NCBI RefSeq assembly: GCF_023072595.1
Contig: NZ_JALLGK010000002.1
Coordinates: 248,001 to 312,000, forward strand
Direction of reading: 5' to 3'
DNA: 64,000 nt
Origin: Streptomyces sp. XM4193
GTDB taxonomy: Bacteria > Actinomycetota > Actinomycetes > Streptomycetales > Streptomycetaceae
How positions within the stretch are numbered: the first letter of the stretch is position 1; each line of letters opens with the position of its first letter. Shown in pieces: positions 17,545-25,902 of the stretch. The notes under the pieces were generated by a model. It worked only from the letters and a program-made list of their open reading frames with translations, was not told the origin of the DNA and did not search any database. Position numbers and translations under genes: made by a program.

Positions 17545-18657
17545 ATGAGTGAGGAACTCACCCTGACCAAGCCGACGGACGCGGTCCCGGCTTCCGGTGA
17601 ACCCCTGCTGACGGCACGGGATCTGACCATGCACTTCCCCATCTACGGGGGCTTTCCGTTCAAGCGGAAGGTCGGTGCGGTGCAGGCGGTCGACAAGGTC
17701 GACCTGGACGTCTACCCGGGCGAGAGCTTCGGTCTCGTCGGCGAGTCCGGCTGTGGCAAGTCCACCACCGGACGTCTGCTGACGCGTCTGCTGGAGCCCT
17801 CGGGCGGCACCCTGAAGTACCAGGGGACCGACATCACCAAGGCGACCCGCAAGCAGCTGGCACCGATCCGGTCCGAGATCCAGATGATCTTCCAGGACCC
17901 GTACTCCGCGCTGAACCCGCGGCAGACGGTCGGCCGGATCATCACCAGCCCGATGGAAGTCAACGACATCAACCCGTCCGGCGGCCGAGAGGCGCGGGCG
18001 CGGGAGCTGCTGGAGATCGTCGGCCTCAACCCCGAGCACTACAACCGCTTCCCGCACGAGTTCTCGGGCGGACAGCGGCAGCGCATCGGAGTGGCCCGGG
18101 CGCTGGCACTGGAGCCGAAGCTGATCGTCGCGGACGAGCCGGTCTCGGCGCTGGACGTCTCCATCCAGGCGCAGGTCATCAACCTGATGCAGAAGGTGCA
18201 GCGCGAGCTGGGCATCGCCTTCGTCTTCATCGCGCACGACCTCGCCATCGTCCGGCACTTCTCGCAGCGCCTCGCGGTGATGTACCTGGGCAAGATCGTG
18301 GAGGTCGGTGACCGGGACTCGATCTACCTGCGTCCCCGCCACCCGTACACCCACGCCCTGCTCTCGGCCGTGCCCGAGGCGACAGGTCCGTCGGAGGACA
18401 GCAAGAAGGAGCGCATCCGCCTCGCCGGCGACGTGCCCTCGCCGATCTCGCCGCCCTCCGGCTGCCGGTTCCGCACCCGCTGCTGGAAGGCGCAGGACAT
18501 CTGCGCGAGCGAGGAGCCGCCGCTGGTGCAGATCTCGGGCAACGCCGCCGGCCACCTGACGGCCTGCCACTTCCCCGAGGACGGCACCACCGAGGCGACC
18601 TCCGAGGACGTCGTCATGGACCCGGCGCTGCAGTCGCTGGAGAGCCAGCACGACTGA
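17545..18657 (+). CDS. bldKE: Oligopeptide ABC transporter ATPase, DppF type (BldKE-like)
   Basis: A 370-residue ATPase, last gene of the operon. Walker A is GESGCGKST, signature FSGGQRQRI, Walker B LIVADEPVSALD, H-loop IAHDLAI. The C-terminal extension has RHPYTHALLSAVP and cysteines in CRFRTRC, DIC and ACHF. The ATG at 17545 follows GGGAGA and lies 11 nt after the preceding stop. It should form a heterodimer with BldKD on the permease pair. Because the second transporter set downstream has no ATPase genes, these two ATPases may serve both. A textbook terminator follows at 18680-18725. Confidence 0.93.
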   Translation: MSEELTLTKPTDAVPASGEPLLTARDLTMHFPIYGGFPFKRKVGAVQAVDKVDLDVYPGESFGLVGESGCGKSTTGRLLTRLLEPSGGTLKYQGTDITKATRKQLAPIRSEIQMIFQDPYSALNPRQTVGRIITSPMEVNDINPSGGREARARELLEIVGLNPEHYNRFPHEFSGGQRQRIGVARALALEPKLIVADEPVSALDVSIQAQVINLMQKVQRELGIAFVFIAHDLAIVRHFSQRLAVMYLGKIVEVGDRDSIYLRPRHPYTHALLSAVPEATGPSEDSKKERIRLAGDVPSPISPPSGCRFRTRCWKAQDICASEEPPLVQISGNAAGHLTACHFPEDGTTEATSEDVVMDPALQSLESQHD

Positions 18658-18679
18658 CCGGCCTGCCGGTCGTACGCGC

Positions 18680-18725
18680 AGACCGCCGGCCACCGACCCC
18701 AACAGGGCGGTGGCCGGCGGTCTTT
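18680..18725 (+). terminator. Terminator of the bldK-like operon
   Basis: A perfect 16-bp stem (AGACCGCCGGCCACCG and complement), a 12-nt loop and a TTT tail. It separates the first transporter operon from the second. Confidence 0.88.
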
Positions 18726-19032
18726 GCGTTGTGGTGGCAGGGGAGTGTCCACGGCCCCGGCCGGGCCGGCCGGGCGGTCTGCTGCCGCCCGGGCCGGCCC
18801 CTGCGACGCCCGCACGGTCGCAGTCGACCGATTCTGCCCGGGCCGTGTGTCAGGCCCGGATCGCTCGAGTTGCCGGCGCATGACGTCCAACGTCCCTGCG
18901 GGGCAGGCGAGTTGAGCCGGCAGTTGCGCCCCGGGTTGCACAGATCGTGGCGGCGTCAAGATGAAAGACGTATCGTTCTGGTCCGATTTCAGGCTATTCC
19001 GGTGATTCATTGCGTTGTGGCGGTGGATAGCC

Positions 19033-19061
19033 TTGACCGTCCGTTCCGCTGGTTGCAAGGT
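19033..19061 (+). promoter_or_regulatory. Promoter-like block of the second transporter operon (TTGAC-N16-TGCAAG)
   Basis: TTGAC at 19033-19037 and TGCAAG at 19054-19059, spacing 16, identical to the block before bldKA. The implied -35/-10 pair is TTGACC-N17-CAAGGT. It lies 40 nt before the TTG at 19099, which argues against a start at 19015 upstream of the promoter. Confidence 0.55.
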
Positions 19062-19098
19062 CGCGCTGAACCTCACTTCTGTGCGCACCGGGGGGACG

Positions 19099-20094
19099 TT
19101 GACCACGACCGTCGCCAAACCAGTCGAACCGGCCGAACCGACCGAGCCCGAAGAGGTCTCGGGGCGTTCGCCGGGCAGCCTCATGTGGCGGCGCTTCAAA
19201 CGTGACCGCTCCGGCGTCGTATCGGCCTGCGTGGTGCTGTTCTTCTTCGGTGTCGCGCTCTTCGCGCCGGTGATCGCCTGGCTCTACGGAAAGAATCCGT
19301 ACACCCGTTACGGGCACGAGCGCGAGGGTCTGCTCAACGAGTTCGAGTATCCGATCAAACCCAACGGCGGTATCGACGGCGAGTTCTGGTTCGGCCTGGA
19401 ACCGGGGCAGGGTCGGGACGTTTTCACCCAGCTTCTCTTCGGCATCAGGACGTCCCTGGGAATCGCGGTCGCGGTCACCCTGCTCGCCGTCGTCACCGCG
19501 ATTCTCATCGGAATCGCCGCGGGTTATCTCGGCGGCAAGGCGGACTACTTCCTGAACCGGTTGATCGACCTGCTGATGGCCTTTCCGAACCAGCTCTTCT
19601 TCGTGGCGTTCATGCCGATCGTCGCGGCGTTGTTCGTCGATCCCTCGGAGGAGACGCCGACCTACATCCGAGTGGTCTCGGTGGTGCTGGTGCTCTGGTT
19701 CCTGGGTTGGATGACGCTGGCCAGAATTCTGCGCGGAGTGACTCTGGGGCTGCGCGAACGTGAATTCGTCGAGGCCGCGAAGGTCAGCGGCGCCTCGCGC
19801 TGGCGCATCATCACCCGGGAACTTCTGCCCAACCTCGTCACTCCGATCCTGGTGCAGGCCACGATCATGCTGCCGAACTTCGTGACGACCGCTGCCGCCC
19901 TCTCCTTCCTCGGCGTCGGAATCATGGAACCGACCCCCGACTGGGGACGGATGTTCGCCCGCGGCGCCGAGGTCTACCAGGGCGATCTGACCTACATGTT
20001 CTTTCCCGCGGGGGCGATGGTGCTCTTCATCGTCGCGTTCAACCTGCTCGGCGACTCGGTGCGGGACGCCTTCGACCCCAAGGGCCAGCGGTGA
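19099..20094 (+). CDS. Oligopeptide ABC transporter permease, DppC type (BldKA paralog)
   Basis: A 331-residue permease closely resembling the BldKA-like protein: both share GRSP-LMW-RFKRD at the N-terminus, LYGKNPYT, the EAA loop (REREFVEAAKVSGASRWRII) and a nearly identical EPTPDWGRMFA stretch. I chose the TTG at 19099, preceded by GGGGGAC, because an in-frame GTG at 19015 lies upstream of the promoter block. A GTG at 19081 is another option. The gene overlaps the next by GTGA, so permease and lipoprotein are co-translated. Function: membrane channel for oligopeptides; the ligand is unknown. Confidence 0.86.
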   Translation: MTTTVAKPVEPAEPTEPEEVSGRSPGSLMWRRFKRDRSGVVSACVVLFFFGVALFAPVIAWLYGKNPYTRYGHEREGLLNEFEYPIKPNGGIDGEFWFGLEPGQGRDVFTQLLFGIRTSLGIAVAVTLLAVVTAILIGIAAGYLGGKADYFLNRLIDLLMAFPNQLFFVAFMPIVAALFVDPSEETPTYIRVVSVVLVLWFLGWMTLARILRGVTLGLREREFVEAAKVSGASRWRIITRELLPNLVTPILVQATIMLPNFVTTAAALSFLGVGIMEPTPDWGRMFARGAEVYQGDLTYMFFPAGAMVLFIVAFNLLGDSVRDAFDPKGQR

Positions 20095-20141
20095 TCGGCC
20101 GGAAGCGGCAGAGCGAGCGAGGACAGGCAGGTGTGGCAGCG

Positions 20142-21962
20142 ATGAGGAAGACCCTGATGAGCAGAGCCGGCGACCGGCGCGGCGGCGCTTCCCCCGGAAG
20201 GCTGCGAGCCGCACTGGTCGCGCTGACCGTCTCGGCGATCACGGCCACCGCGTGCAGCGCGGGCGGCGGGGGCGGAACCGGCGGCGACGGCGAGGAGGCG
20301 GAGACCGCCTCGCCGGTCGAGTTCGCGGGGAAGGAGGAGTCCACCGGCCCCGCGGAGAAGATCGAGGGCGCACGCAGGGGCGGAACCATTCCGGTGCTGG
20401 AACGCGACAGCTACGAACACCTCGACCCGGCGCAGATGTACGTCGCCTCGCAGACCACCATGGCCTCGCTGATCCACCGCCGGCTGACGACCGTCAAGCT
20501 CGACAACGACGGCGAGTACAGCGTCGTCGGAGATCTGGCCACCGACTCCGGAACCACCGAGGACGACGGCAAGACCTGGAAGTACACGCTGAAGGACGAC
20601 ATCCGCTTCGAGGACGGTTCGCCGATCACCTCCAAGGACATCCGGCACACCTTCGAGCGGCTGTACGCGCCCTTCATCACCGAGGGGCCGAAGTTCGTCC
20701 AGGAGTGGCTGGCGAACGAGAGCGGCGCCAAGGCGCGCGAGATCCTGCCCGACGGGCCGTACAAGGGCGATCACCTGCCGGACAGCGTGCTGGAGACACC
20801 CGACGAGAAGACGGTGATCTTCAAGTTCGAGCAGCCGCGCAACGATCTCCCGTACGCGCTCTCCATGACCGGCTACGGAGCGGTCTCCGCCGAGCGTGAC
20901 ACCAAGGAGAAGTACGACCGCAAACCGGCGACCTCGGGGCCGTACAAGATCGAGGAGTTCAAGCGCGGCCGGTCCATGAAGCTGGTCAGGAACAAGGAGT
21001 GGGACCCCAGGACCGACTCCTCCCGGCACCAGTACGTCGACGCCTTCGACGTCACCTTCAACCACGAGTACGCCAAGAGCGCACGGGAGCTGCTGGCCGA
21101 CTCGGACCCGAACGCGGTCACCTGGAACGGTTCGGTGGACATCGACACCGCCCAGCGGGTGCTCAAGGACGACGCCGCCAAGGAGCGCACCGTCGACGGG
21201 TACCAGATCTACGTCGCGCAGATGGCGATCAACATGGACCGGGTCAAGGACCACCGGGTGCGCCGGGCCATCGCCTACGCGATGCCCAACCGCGGTGTGC
21301 TGGCTCCCTACGGGCCGGGTGTCGGCGGGGAGTTGACGGGCAACTACTTCAACCCGATGCTCCCCGGAGCGGACCGCGGGTACGACCCGTTCAACAAGGT
21401 GAGCAAGCCCAACGGCGACGTCGAGGCGGCACGCAAGCTGCTCAAGGAGGCCGACGCCGAGAACTACAAACTGGTGTACGCCCACGGCACCGCGGACGAG
21501 GACCAGAAGGGCTCGGTGGCGGTCGCCGGTGCGCTGGAGAAGGCCGGCTTCGACGTCCAGCGCAAGGAGATCCCGACCGACAACTACTACGACCGCATCG
21601 GCAAGGTCGACAACGGCTGGGACATCTACCGCAGCAACTGGGGCCACGACTGGGCGAGCGCCAGCACCGTGATCCCGCCGCAGTACGACGGCCGGGCGAT
21701 CGAGGACGGCGCCGCGAACTACGCCCACGTCGACGACAAGAGGATCAACTCCGAGATCGACCGGATCGCCAAGGTCGCGGACCCGGAGAAGGCCGCCGAC
21801 GAGTGGTTCGAGCTGAGCAAGTACATCCTCGAGGACGTCACGCCCGCCGTCCCGCTCTACGCCTACAAGCAGCTCCAGATCGCAGGGTCCAACGTGGGCG
21901 GAGTCGTCTTCAACAACGAGCACAGCGGCGTCGATCCGACCAAGCTCTTCCTGAAGAAGTAG
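20142..21962 (+). CDS. Oligopeptide-binding lipoprotein (BldKB paralog)
   Basis: A 606-residue family 5 binding protein, alignable by eye with the BldKB-like protein throughout (for example DLATDSGTTEDDGKTWKYTL is shared). The signal peptide ends in ATACS, a somewhat weak lipobox, with a Gly/Glu-rich tether after it. Possible starts are ATG 20142 (chosen; AGGCAGGTG 9 nt upstream), GTG 20133, or GTG 20091 overlapping the previous stop. It should collect peptides for the flanking permeases. Divergence from BldKB within the ligand domain suggests a different peptide range. A perfect 12-bp hairpin follows the stop. Confidence 0.88.
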   Translation: MRKTLMSRAGDRRGGASPGRLRAALVALTVSAITATACSAGGGGGTGGDGEEAETASPVEFAGKEESTGPAEKIEGARRGGTIPVLERDSYEHLDPAQMYVASQTTMASLIHRRLTTVKLDNDGEYSVVGDLATDSGTTEDDGKTWKYTLKDDIRFEDGSPITSKDIRHTFERLYAPFITEGPKFVQEWLANESGAKAREILPDGPYKGDHLPDSVLETPDEKTVIFKFEQPRNDLPYALSMTGYGAVSAERDTKEKYDRKPATSGPYKIEEFKRGRSMKLVRNKEWDPRTDSSRHQYVDAFDVTFNHEYAKSARELLADSDPNAVTWNGSVDIDTAQRVLKDDAAKERTVDGYQIYVAQMAINMDRVKDHRVRRAIAYAMPNRGVLAPYGPGVGGELTGNYFNPMLPGADRGYDPFNKVSKPNGDVEAARKLLKEADAENYKLVYAHGTADEDQKGSVAVAGALEKAGFDVQRKEIPTDNYYDRIGKVDNGWDIYRSNWGHDWASASTVIPPQYDGRAIEDGAANYAHVDDKRINSEIDRIAKVADPEKAADEWFELSKYILEDVTPAVPLYAYKQLQIAGSNVGGVVFNNEHSGVDPTKLFLKK

Positions 21963-21972
21963 CGCCCGGCCG

Positions 21973-22003
21973 CCGGGTCCGCGGTACCGCGCCGCGGACC
22001 CGG
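21973..22003 (+). terminator. Intercistronic hairpin after the second binding-protein gene
   Basis: Perfect 12-bp arms (CCGGGTCCGCGG and complement) with a 7-nt loop, 11 nt after the stop. It occupies the same position as the hairpin after bldKB, though the sequences differ. Confidence 0.68.
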
Positions 22004-22137
22004 AACGGCGCCCCGCCGAGGACCGCCTGCCGCGGAACACCACTCGTTCGTGTGCCGCGGCCACCACGCCCCCGCAACGCCGCAGCCGACCGGCACTCGG
22101 CCGGCACCGCCATCACGCCAGGGAAGCCGTACTCACC

Positions 22138-23115
22138 ATGATCAGATTTCTGCTCCGCCGCGCGGCGGGCGCCGTGGTCATCCTGCTGATCATCAGCGCC
22201 GTGACGTTCTTCCTCTTCTACAGCATCCCCAGGGACCCGGCGCGGCTCGCCTGCGGCAAGACCTGCGACCCCGAGTCCCTGGCGATGATCCGGGCGAGCC
22301 TGGGTATCGACAAGCCCGTTCCCGCGCAGTTCTGGGAGTACCTGTCCGGCATCGTGACCGGACGCGACTTCGCCACCGGGCACTGTCCGGCGCCCTGCCT
22401 CGGATACTCCTTCCGCGACGAGTCGCCGGTGCTCCAGACGATCCTGGACCGAATGCCCACCACGGCCTCGCTCGCCGTGGGCGGCACCGTCATCTTCCTG
22501 GTGGTCGGCCTCACGCTGGGCGTCATCGCCGCCCGCAACCAGGGCAATCTGATCGACAAGGGGCTCAGCTCGCTGTCCCTGGTGATGAGCTCGATGCAGA
22601 TCTACCTGGTCGGTCCGCTCGTGCTGGCGCTCTTCGTCTACCACCTCGACATCCTGCCCTCGCCCCGCTACGTGGAGCTGACGGAGGATCCGCTCGGCTG
22701 GTTCCAGGGGCTGCTGGTGCCGTGGCTGGTGATGTCGATCATCTTCACCGCCGCGTACACCAGGATGTCCCGCTCGACGCTGATCGAGCAGATGCAGGAG
22801 GACCATGTGCGCACCGCCCGGGCCAAGGGCATGTCGGAGCGCACGGTGCTCTTCCGGCACGCGTGGCGCGGTTCGCTGATCCCGATCGTGACGATCCTCG
22901 GCGTCGACATGGGCTCGCTCTTCGGCGGCGCGATGGTCACCGAGTTCACCTTCGCGCTGCCGGGGCTCGGCAGGCTCGCGGTCAACTCGGTGATCCAGAC
23001 CGATCTGCCGATGCTGATGGGCGTGATGCTCTTCGCCGCGGCGGCGATCATCCTGTTCAACGTTCTGGTCGACGCCGTGTACGCCCTGATCGACCCGCGC
23101 ATCCGGCTCAGCTGA
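22138..23115 (+). CDS. Oligopeptide ABC transporter permease, DppB type (BldKC paralog)
   Basis: A 325-residue permease, exactly as long as the BldKC-like protein, with the same N-terminal helix pattern (MIRFLLRRAAGAVVILLIIS), external cysteine pairs ACGKTC and CPAPC, and EAA loop DHVRTARAKGMSERT. It is last in a permease-lipoprotein-permease set. No ATPase gene follows; the next gene is convergent. The set must therefore use ATPases encoded elsewhere, most simply BldKD/BldKE upstream. AGGGAAG lies ~10 nt before the ATG. A perfect bidirectional terminator follows. Confidence 0.9.
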   Translation: MIRFLLRRAAGAVVILLIISAVTFFLFYSIPRDPARLACGKTCDPESLAMIRASLGIDKPVPAQFWEYLSGIVTGRDFATGHCPAPCLGYSFRDESPVLQTILDRMPTTASLAVGGTVIFLVVGLTLGVIAARNQGNLIDKGLSSLSLVMSSMQIYLVGPLVLALFVYHLDILPSPRYVELTEDPLGWFQGLLVPWLVMSIIFTAAYTRMSRSTLIEQMQEDHVRTARAKGMSERTVLFRHAWRGSLIPIVTILGVDMGSLFGGAMVTEFTFALPGLGRLAVNSVIQTDLPMLMGVMLFAAAAIILFNVLVDAVYALIDPRIRLS

Positions 23116-23128
23116 ACCGGATGCGTAC

Positions 23129-23162
23129 TGCACGGGCCCGGCAACAGAGCCGGGCCCGTGCA
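23129..23162. terminator. Bidirectional terminator between convergent genes
   Basis: A perfect 14-bp stem (TGCACGGGCCCGGC and complement) with a 6-nt loop, set between the permease stop (23115) and the stop of the convergent peptidase gene (23168). Confidence 0.82.
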
Positions 23163-23167
23163 TAGCG

Positions 23168-25345
23168 TCAGGGCGTGGCGGTCAGGCCCAACGAGCGGCG
23201 CAGGAAGTCGACCTGGAGCAGAAGCAGGTTCTCGGCGACCTGCTCCTGCGGCGTCATGTGGGTGACCCCCGACAGCGGCAGCACCTCGTGCGGCCGGCCC
23301 GCGGCCAGCAGCGCGGAGGAGAGCCGCAGGCTGTGCGCGACCACCACATTGTCGTCCGCGAGACCGTGCACGATGAGCATCGGCCGGTGCTGGTCCGCCG
23401 CGTTCCGCAGCCCCTCGTCGGTGACCACCGAGTTCTCCGCGTAGGTCTGCGGAGAGGTGTTCGGATCGCCGAGGTAGCGCTCGGTGTAGTGGGTGTCGTA
23501 GAGCCGCTGGTCGGTGACGGGGGCGCCGACCACGCCCGCGTGGAAGACGTCCGGGCGGCGGAGCACGGCCAGTGCGGAGAGGTAGCCCCCGTACGACCAG
23601 CCTCGGATCGCCACCTTCTCCAGATCCAGCGGCACTTCGGCGGCGACCGCGTGCAGCGCCGTGATCTGGTCCTCCAGGTTGAGCGCGGCCAGGTTCCCCG
23701 CGATCGCCTTCTCCCAGGACGGGCAGTCGCCGGGTGCGCCGCGACCGTCCGCGACGATCACCGCGAAGCCCTGGTCCGCGAACCACTGCGAGGTGAGGTA
23801 AGCGTTGCGCGCCGCGACCACGCGCTGACCGTGCGGCCCGCCGTAGGGGTCCATCAGCACCGGCAGCGGCCCGTCGCCGGGGGAGTGACCGGTGGGCAGC
23901 AGTACGGCGGTGGGGATGCCGACGCCGTCCGTCGCCCCGGCGCGCAGCAGCCGCGGCGCGGGGGTGAGGACAGGTGTCGCCGCCTGCGACCGGATCTCGC
24001 GGGAGGTGCCCGCGCGCAGGATCTGCGCCCGTGCGCCGAAGCGGTCCAGCGCGGCGGTGACCAGCACGGTCGTCTCCCCGCCCCGCACCGCGGAGGCGAC
24101 CAGCGGAGCCGGGCCGCAGATCCGCTCGGTGGCGGCTCCCTCGGCGTACGGGATCCGGTGGACGGCCACATCGCCGATCGCGTCGGCGCCGTCGGCCGCG
24201 GTGGTGGCGGCGCGCCCGGGGGCGGCGCTGACCAGTACGTCCTCGGGGCCCACGTCGAGCACCGCGCGCAGGTGCAACTCGGGCCCGGTCAGGGTCCGTT
24301 CGCCGACCACCAGGGCCCGGGCGCCGCTCGCGTCCGAGACGCGCACCAGCCGGCCGTCCGGGCTCCAGGCCAGGCCGCCGGCGGTGATTTCCAGCCAAGT
24401 ATTGTCCCGCTCGATGTGCACGGTGGTGGTCTCGCCGGACTCCACGTCGACGGTGAGATACCGCTGTTCGCGCTGGTCGCGCTGCTGCACCAGCAGCAGC
24501 GGCGGCCCGCCCGCCGACCAGTGCACCGCGACGAGGTACGGGTGGGTATCGCGGTCCCACCGCACCTGCACACAGCTGCTGCCGTCGACGCTGCGCACCT
24601 CCAGGCCCACGTCCGCGTTGGGAGTGCCGGCGGCCGGGTAGGCGATCTCGGCAGGCGGGGACTGCGGGTTCGCGGGGTCGGAGATCCACCAGCGCCGGAC
24701 GGGCGAGTTGTCGACCCTGGCGACGAGCAGCCGGTCGCTGTCGGGGGACCACCAGTAGCCGCGGTGGCGCTGCATCTCCTCGGCGGCGATGAACTCGGCG
24801 AGCCCCAGGCTCACTTCGGCGTTCTCCGGCACGGCCACGGCCGTGTCGGTGCCGCCGTCGGTCCGGGCGACCCGCAGCGTCCGGTCGGCGACGTAGGCGA
24901 TCCACCGGCCGTCGGGGGAGGGGCGCGGATCGACGACCGGCGCGGGCACCGGGAGCTCGCGGGTGGTGCCGTCGAGGAGCCCGGTCACGAAGAGCCGGCC
25001 GGAGAGCGCGAAGGCCGCGAGCTCCACGGCCGCGTCCGTCGCGTAGCCGACGATGCCCGCGCCGCCCTCGCGGCTGCGCTCCCTGCGGGCGCGCTCCTCG
25101 GGGGACAGCTCCTCGTCGGCGCCGCCGAGCAGCTCGGCGGGGTCCGCTGCGAGACGTTCTGCATCACCCGCGTCCGCCGCGAGGTCGTGCACCCACAGTG
25201 CGCCTGCCGGTCGCTCCGGGGCGGCGGAGCGCAGAAAGACCACGCGCCCGCCGTCGGGCGCCACGGTGAAGGAACGAGGCGCGCCCAGCGTGAAGCGCTG
25301 CGTACGGGCGTGCTGGCGGGGGAAGCTCTCGGGCTCGGTCGACAT
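23168..25345 (-). CDS. S9 family prolyl oligopeptidase / dipeptidyl peptidase IV-like
   Basis: A 725-residue serine peptidase: N-terminal beta-propeller (~1-460) and C-terminal alpha/beta hydrolase. The triad is visible as Ser584 in GWSYGGY, Asp664 or Asp665 in HGLADDN, and His696 in SGVTHM. There is no signal peptide, so it is probably cytoplasmic and cuts short peptides, often after proline. Its position opposite two oligopeptide importers suggests it processes imported peptides, though it is not in their operon. The ATG at 25345 has a TACGCT -10 box only 6 nt upstream on the minus strand, so the mRNA is probably leaderless. Confidence 0.92.
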   Translation of the reverse strand: MSTEPESFPRQHARTQRFTLGAPRSFTVAPDGGRVVFLRSAAPERPAGALWVHDLAADAGDAERLAADPAELLGGADEELSPEERARRERSREGGAGIVGYATDAAVELAAFALSGRLFVTGLLDGTTRELPVPAPVVDPRPSPDGRWIAYVADRTLRVARTDGGTDTAVAVPENAEVSLGLAEFIAAEEMQRHRGYWWSPDSDRLLVARVDNSPVRRWWISDPANPQSPPAEIAYPAAGTPNADVGLEVRSVDGSSCVQVRWDRDTHPYLVAVHWSAGGPPLLLVQQRDQREQRYLTVDVESGETTTVHIERDNTWLEITAGGLAWSPDGRLVRVSDASGARALVVGERTLTGPELHLRAVLDVGPEDVLVSAAPGRAATTAADGADAIGDVAVHRIPYAEGAATERICGPAPLVASAVRGGETTVLVTAALDRFGARAQILRAGTSREIRSQAATPVLTPAPRLLRAGATDGVGIPTAVLLPTGHSPGDGPLPVLMDPYGGPHGQRVVAARNAYLTSQWFADQGFAVIVADGRGAPGDCPSWEKAIAGNLAALNLEDQITALHAVAAEVPLDLEKVAIRGWSYGGYLSALAVLRRPDVFHAGVVGAPVTDQRLYDTHYTERYLGDPNTSPQTYAENSVVTDEGLRNAADQHRPMLIVHGLADDNVVVAHSLRLSSALLAAGRPHEVLPLSGVTHMTPQEQVAENLLLLQVDFLRRSLGLTATP

Positions 25346-25351
25346 GTGCCG

Positions 25352-25357
25352 AGCGTA
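25352..25357 (-). promoter_or_regulatory. -10 box of leaderless peptidase mRNA
   Basis: TACGCT on the minus strand, 6 nt before the ATG at 25345; no ribosome site is present. Confidence 0.5.
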
Positions 25358-25522
25358 CGGGGCCTGCGCTCGCGGCCGGCAGGCGTCCTCCGGACTTCGG
25401 CTGAGGTTTCGTCAGACCCGTGCCCGGGGTATCGCGCGGTTGACCGGAACCGGCTCGACGGAAGACAGAGACATGCGCCCCGTCTGCTCCAATGCTCCAG
25501 CGCGTGCTGACTCACCGAAAGT

Positions 25523-25528
25523 TATGAT
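25523..25528 (+). promoter_or_regulatory. Possible -10 box upstream of the small membrane protein gene
   Basis: TATGAT, close to the TATAAT consensus, in an AT-rich patch ~100 nt before the GTG at 25626. No well-spaced -35 is evident. Confidence 0.4.
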
Positions 25529-25625
25529 CAGTTGCGCACCGTCGGACCGTGGGTATGTAGTCCCTGGTATCCCGATGGCATACGCCCTGCCCTTAGCGAC
25601 CGTACGTCCCTGGAGGTGAGCCGCC

Positions 25626-25820
25626 GTGGCACTCTCGATTTCGGCGGTGGTGCTGCTGGCGATCATCGTCTTCCTGTTGATCAAGAAGTCAGGACTGAAG
25701 GCCATGCATGCCGTGGTCTGTGTGCTCTTCGGCTTCTACCTCGCCAGCTCGTCCATCGCCCCGACCATCAGCGATCTGACCACGAGTGTGGCCAATATGG
25801 TGAGCAACCTGAAGTTCTGA
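25626..25820 (+). CDS. Small membrane protein, 64 residues
   Basis: The GTG start has a near-perfect GGAGGTGA 7 nt upstream, and composition is clearly protein-like. Two hydrophobic segments ([16 protein letters not shown] at ~4-19 and [17 protein letters not shown] at ~26-42) flank a KKSGLK basic loop, followed by a short polar tail [16 protein letters not shown]. It looks like a two-helix hairpin membrane protein. I do not recognise a named family. It has its own promoter and lies between the peptidase and mshB; function unknown. Confidence 0.75.
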   Translation: MALSISAVVLLAIIVFLLIKKSGLKAMHAVVCVLFGFYLASSSIAPTISDLTTSVANMVSNLKF

Positions 25821-25889
25821 CGCTCGTCACCGCCACCGATCGCCGTCAGGACGGTCGGTGGTGAGCGAAACACCCAGGGCCGGGCCGCG

Positions 25890-25895
25890 TAGGCT
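25890..25895 (+). promoter_or_regulatory. -10 box of leaderless mshB mRNA
   Basis: TAGGCT, 7 nt before the ATG at 25903. Confidence 0.55.
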
Positions 25896-25902
25896 CGGCC
25901 CC

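Larger units (their letters stand above)
18658..19098. other. 441-bp gap between the two peptide-transporter operons
   Basis: Holds the operon terminator and, from ~18940, a less GC-rich promoter region with the TTGAC-N16-TGCAAG block at 19033-19059. The middle part (18730-18930) shows no gene or repeat that I can support. Confidence 0.6.
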
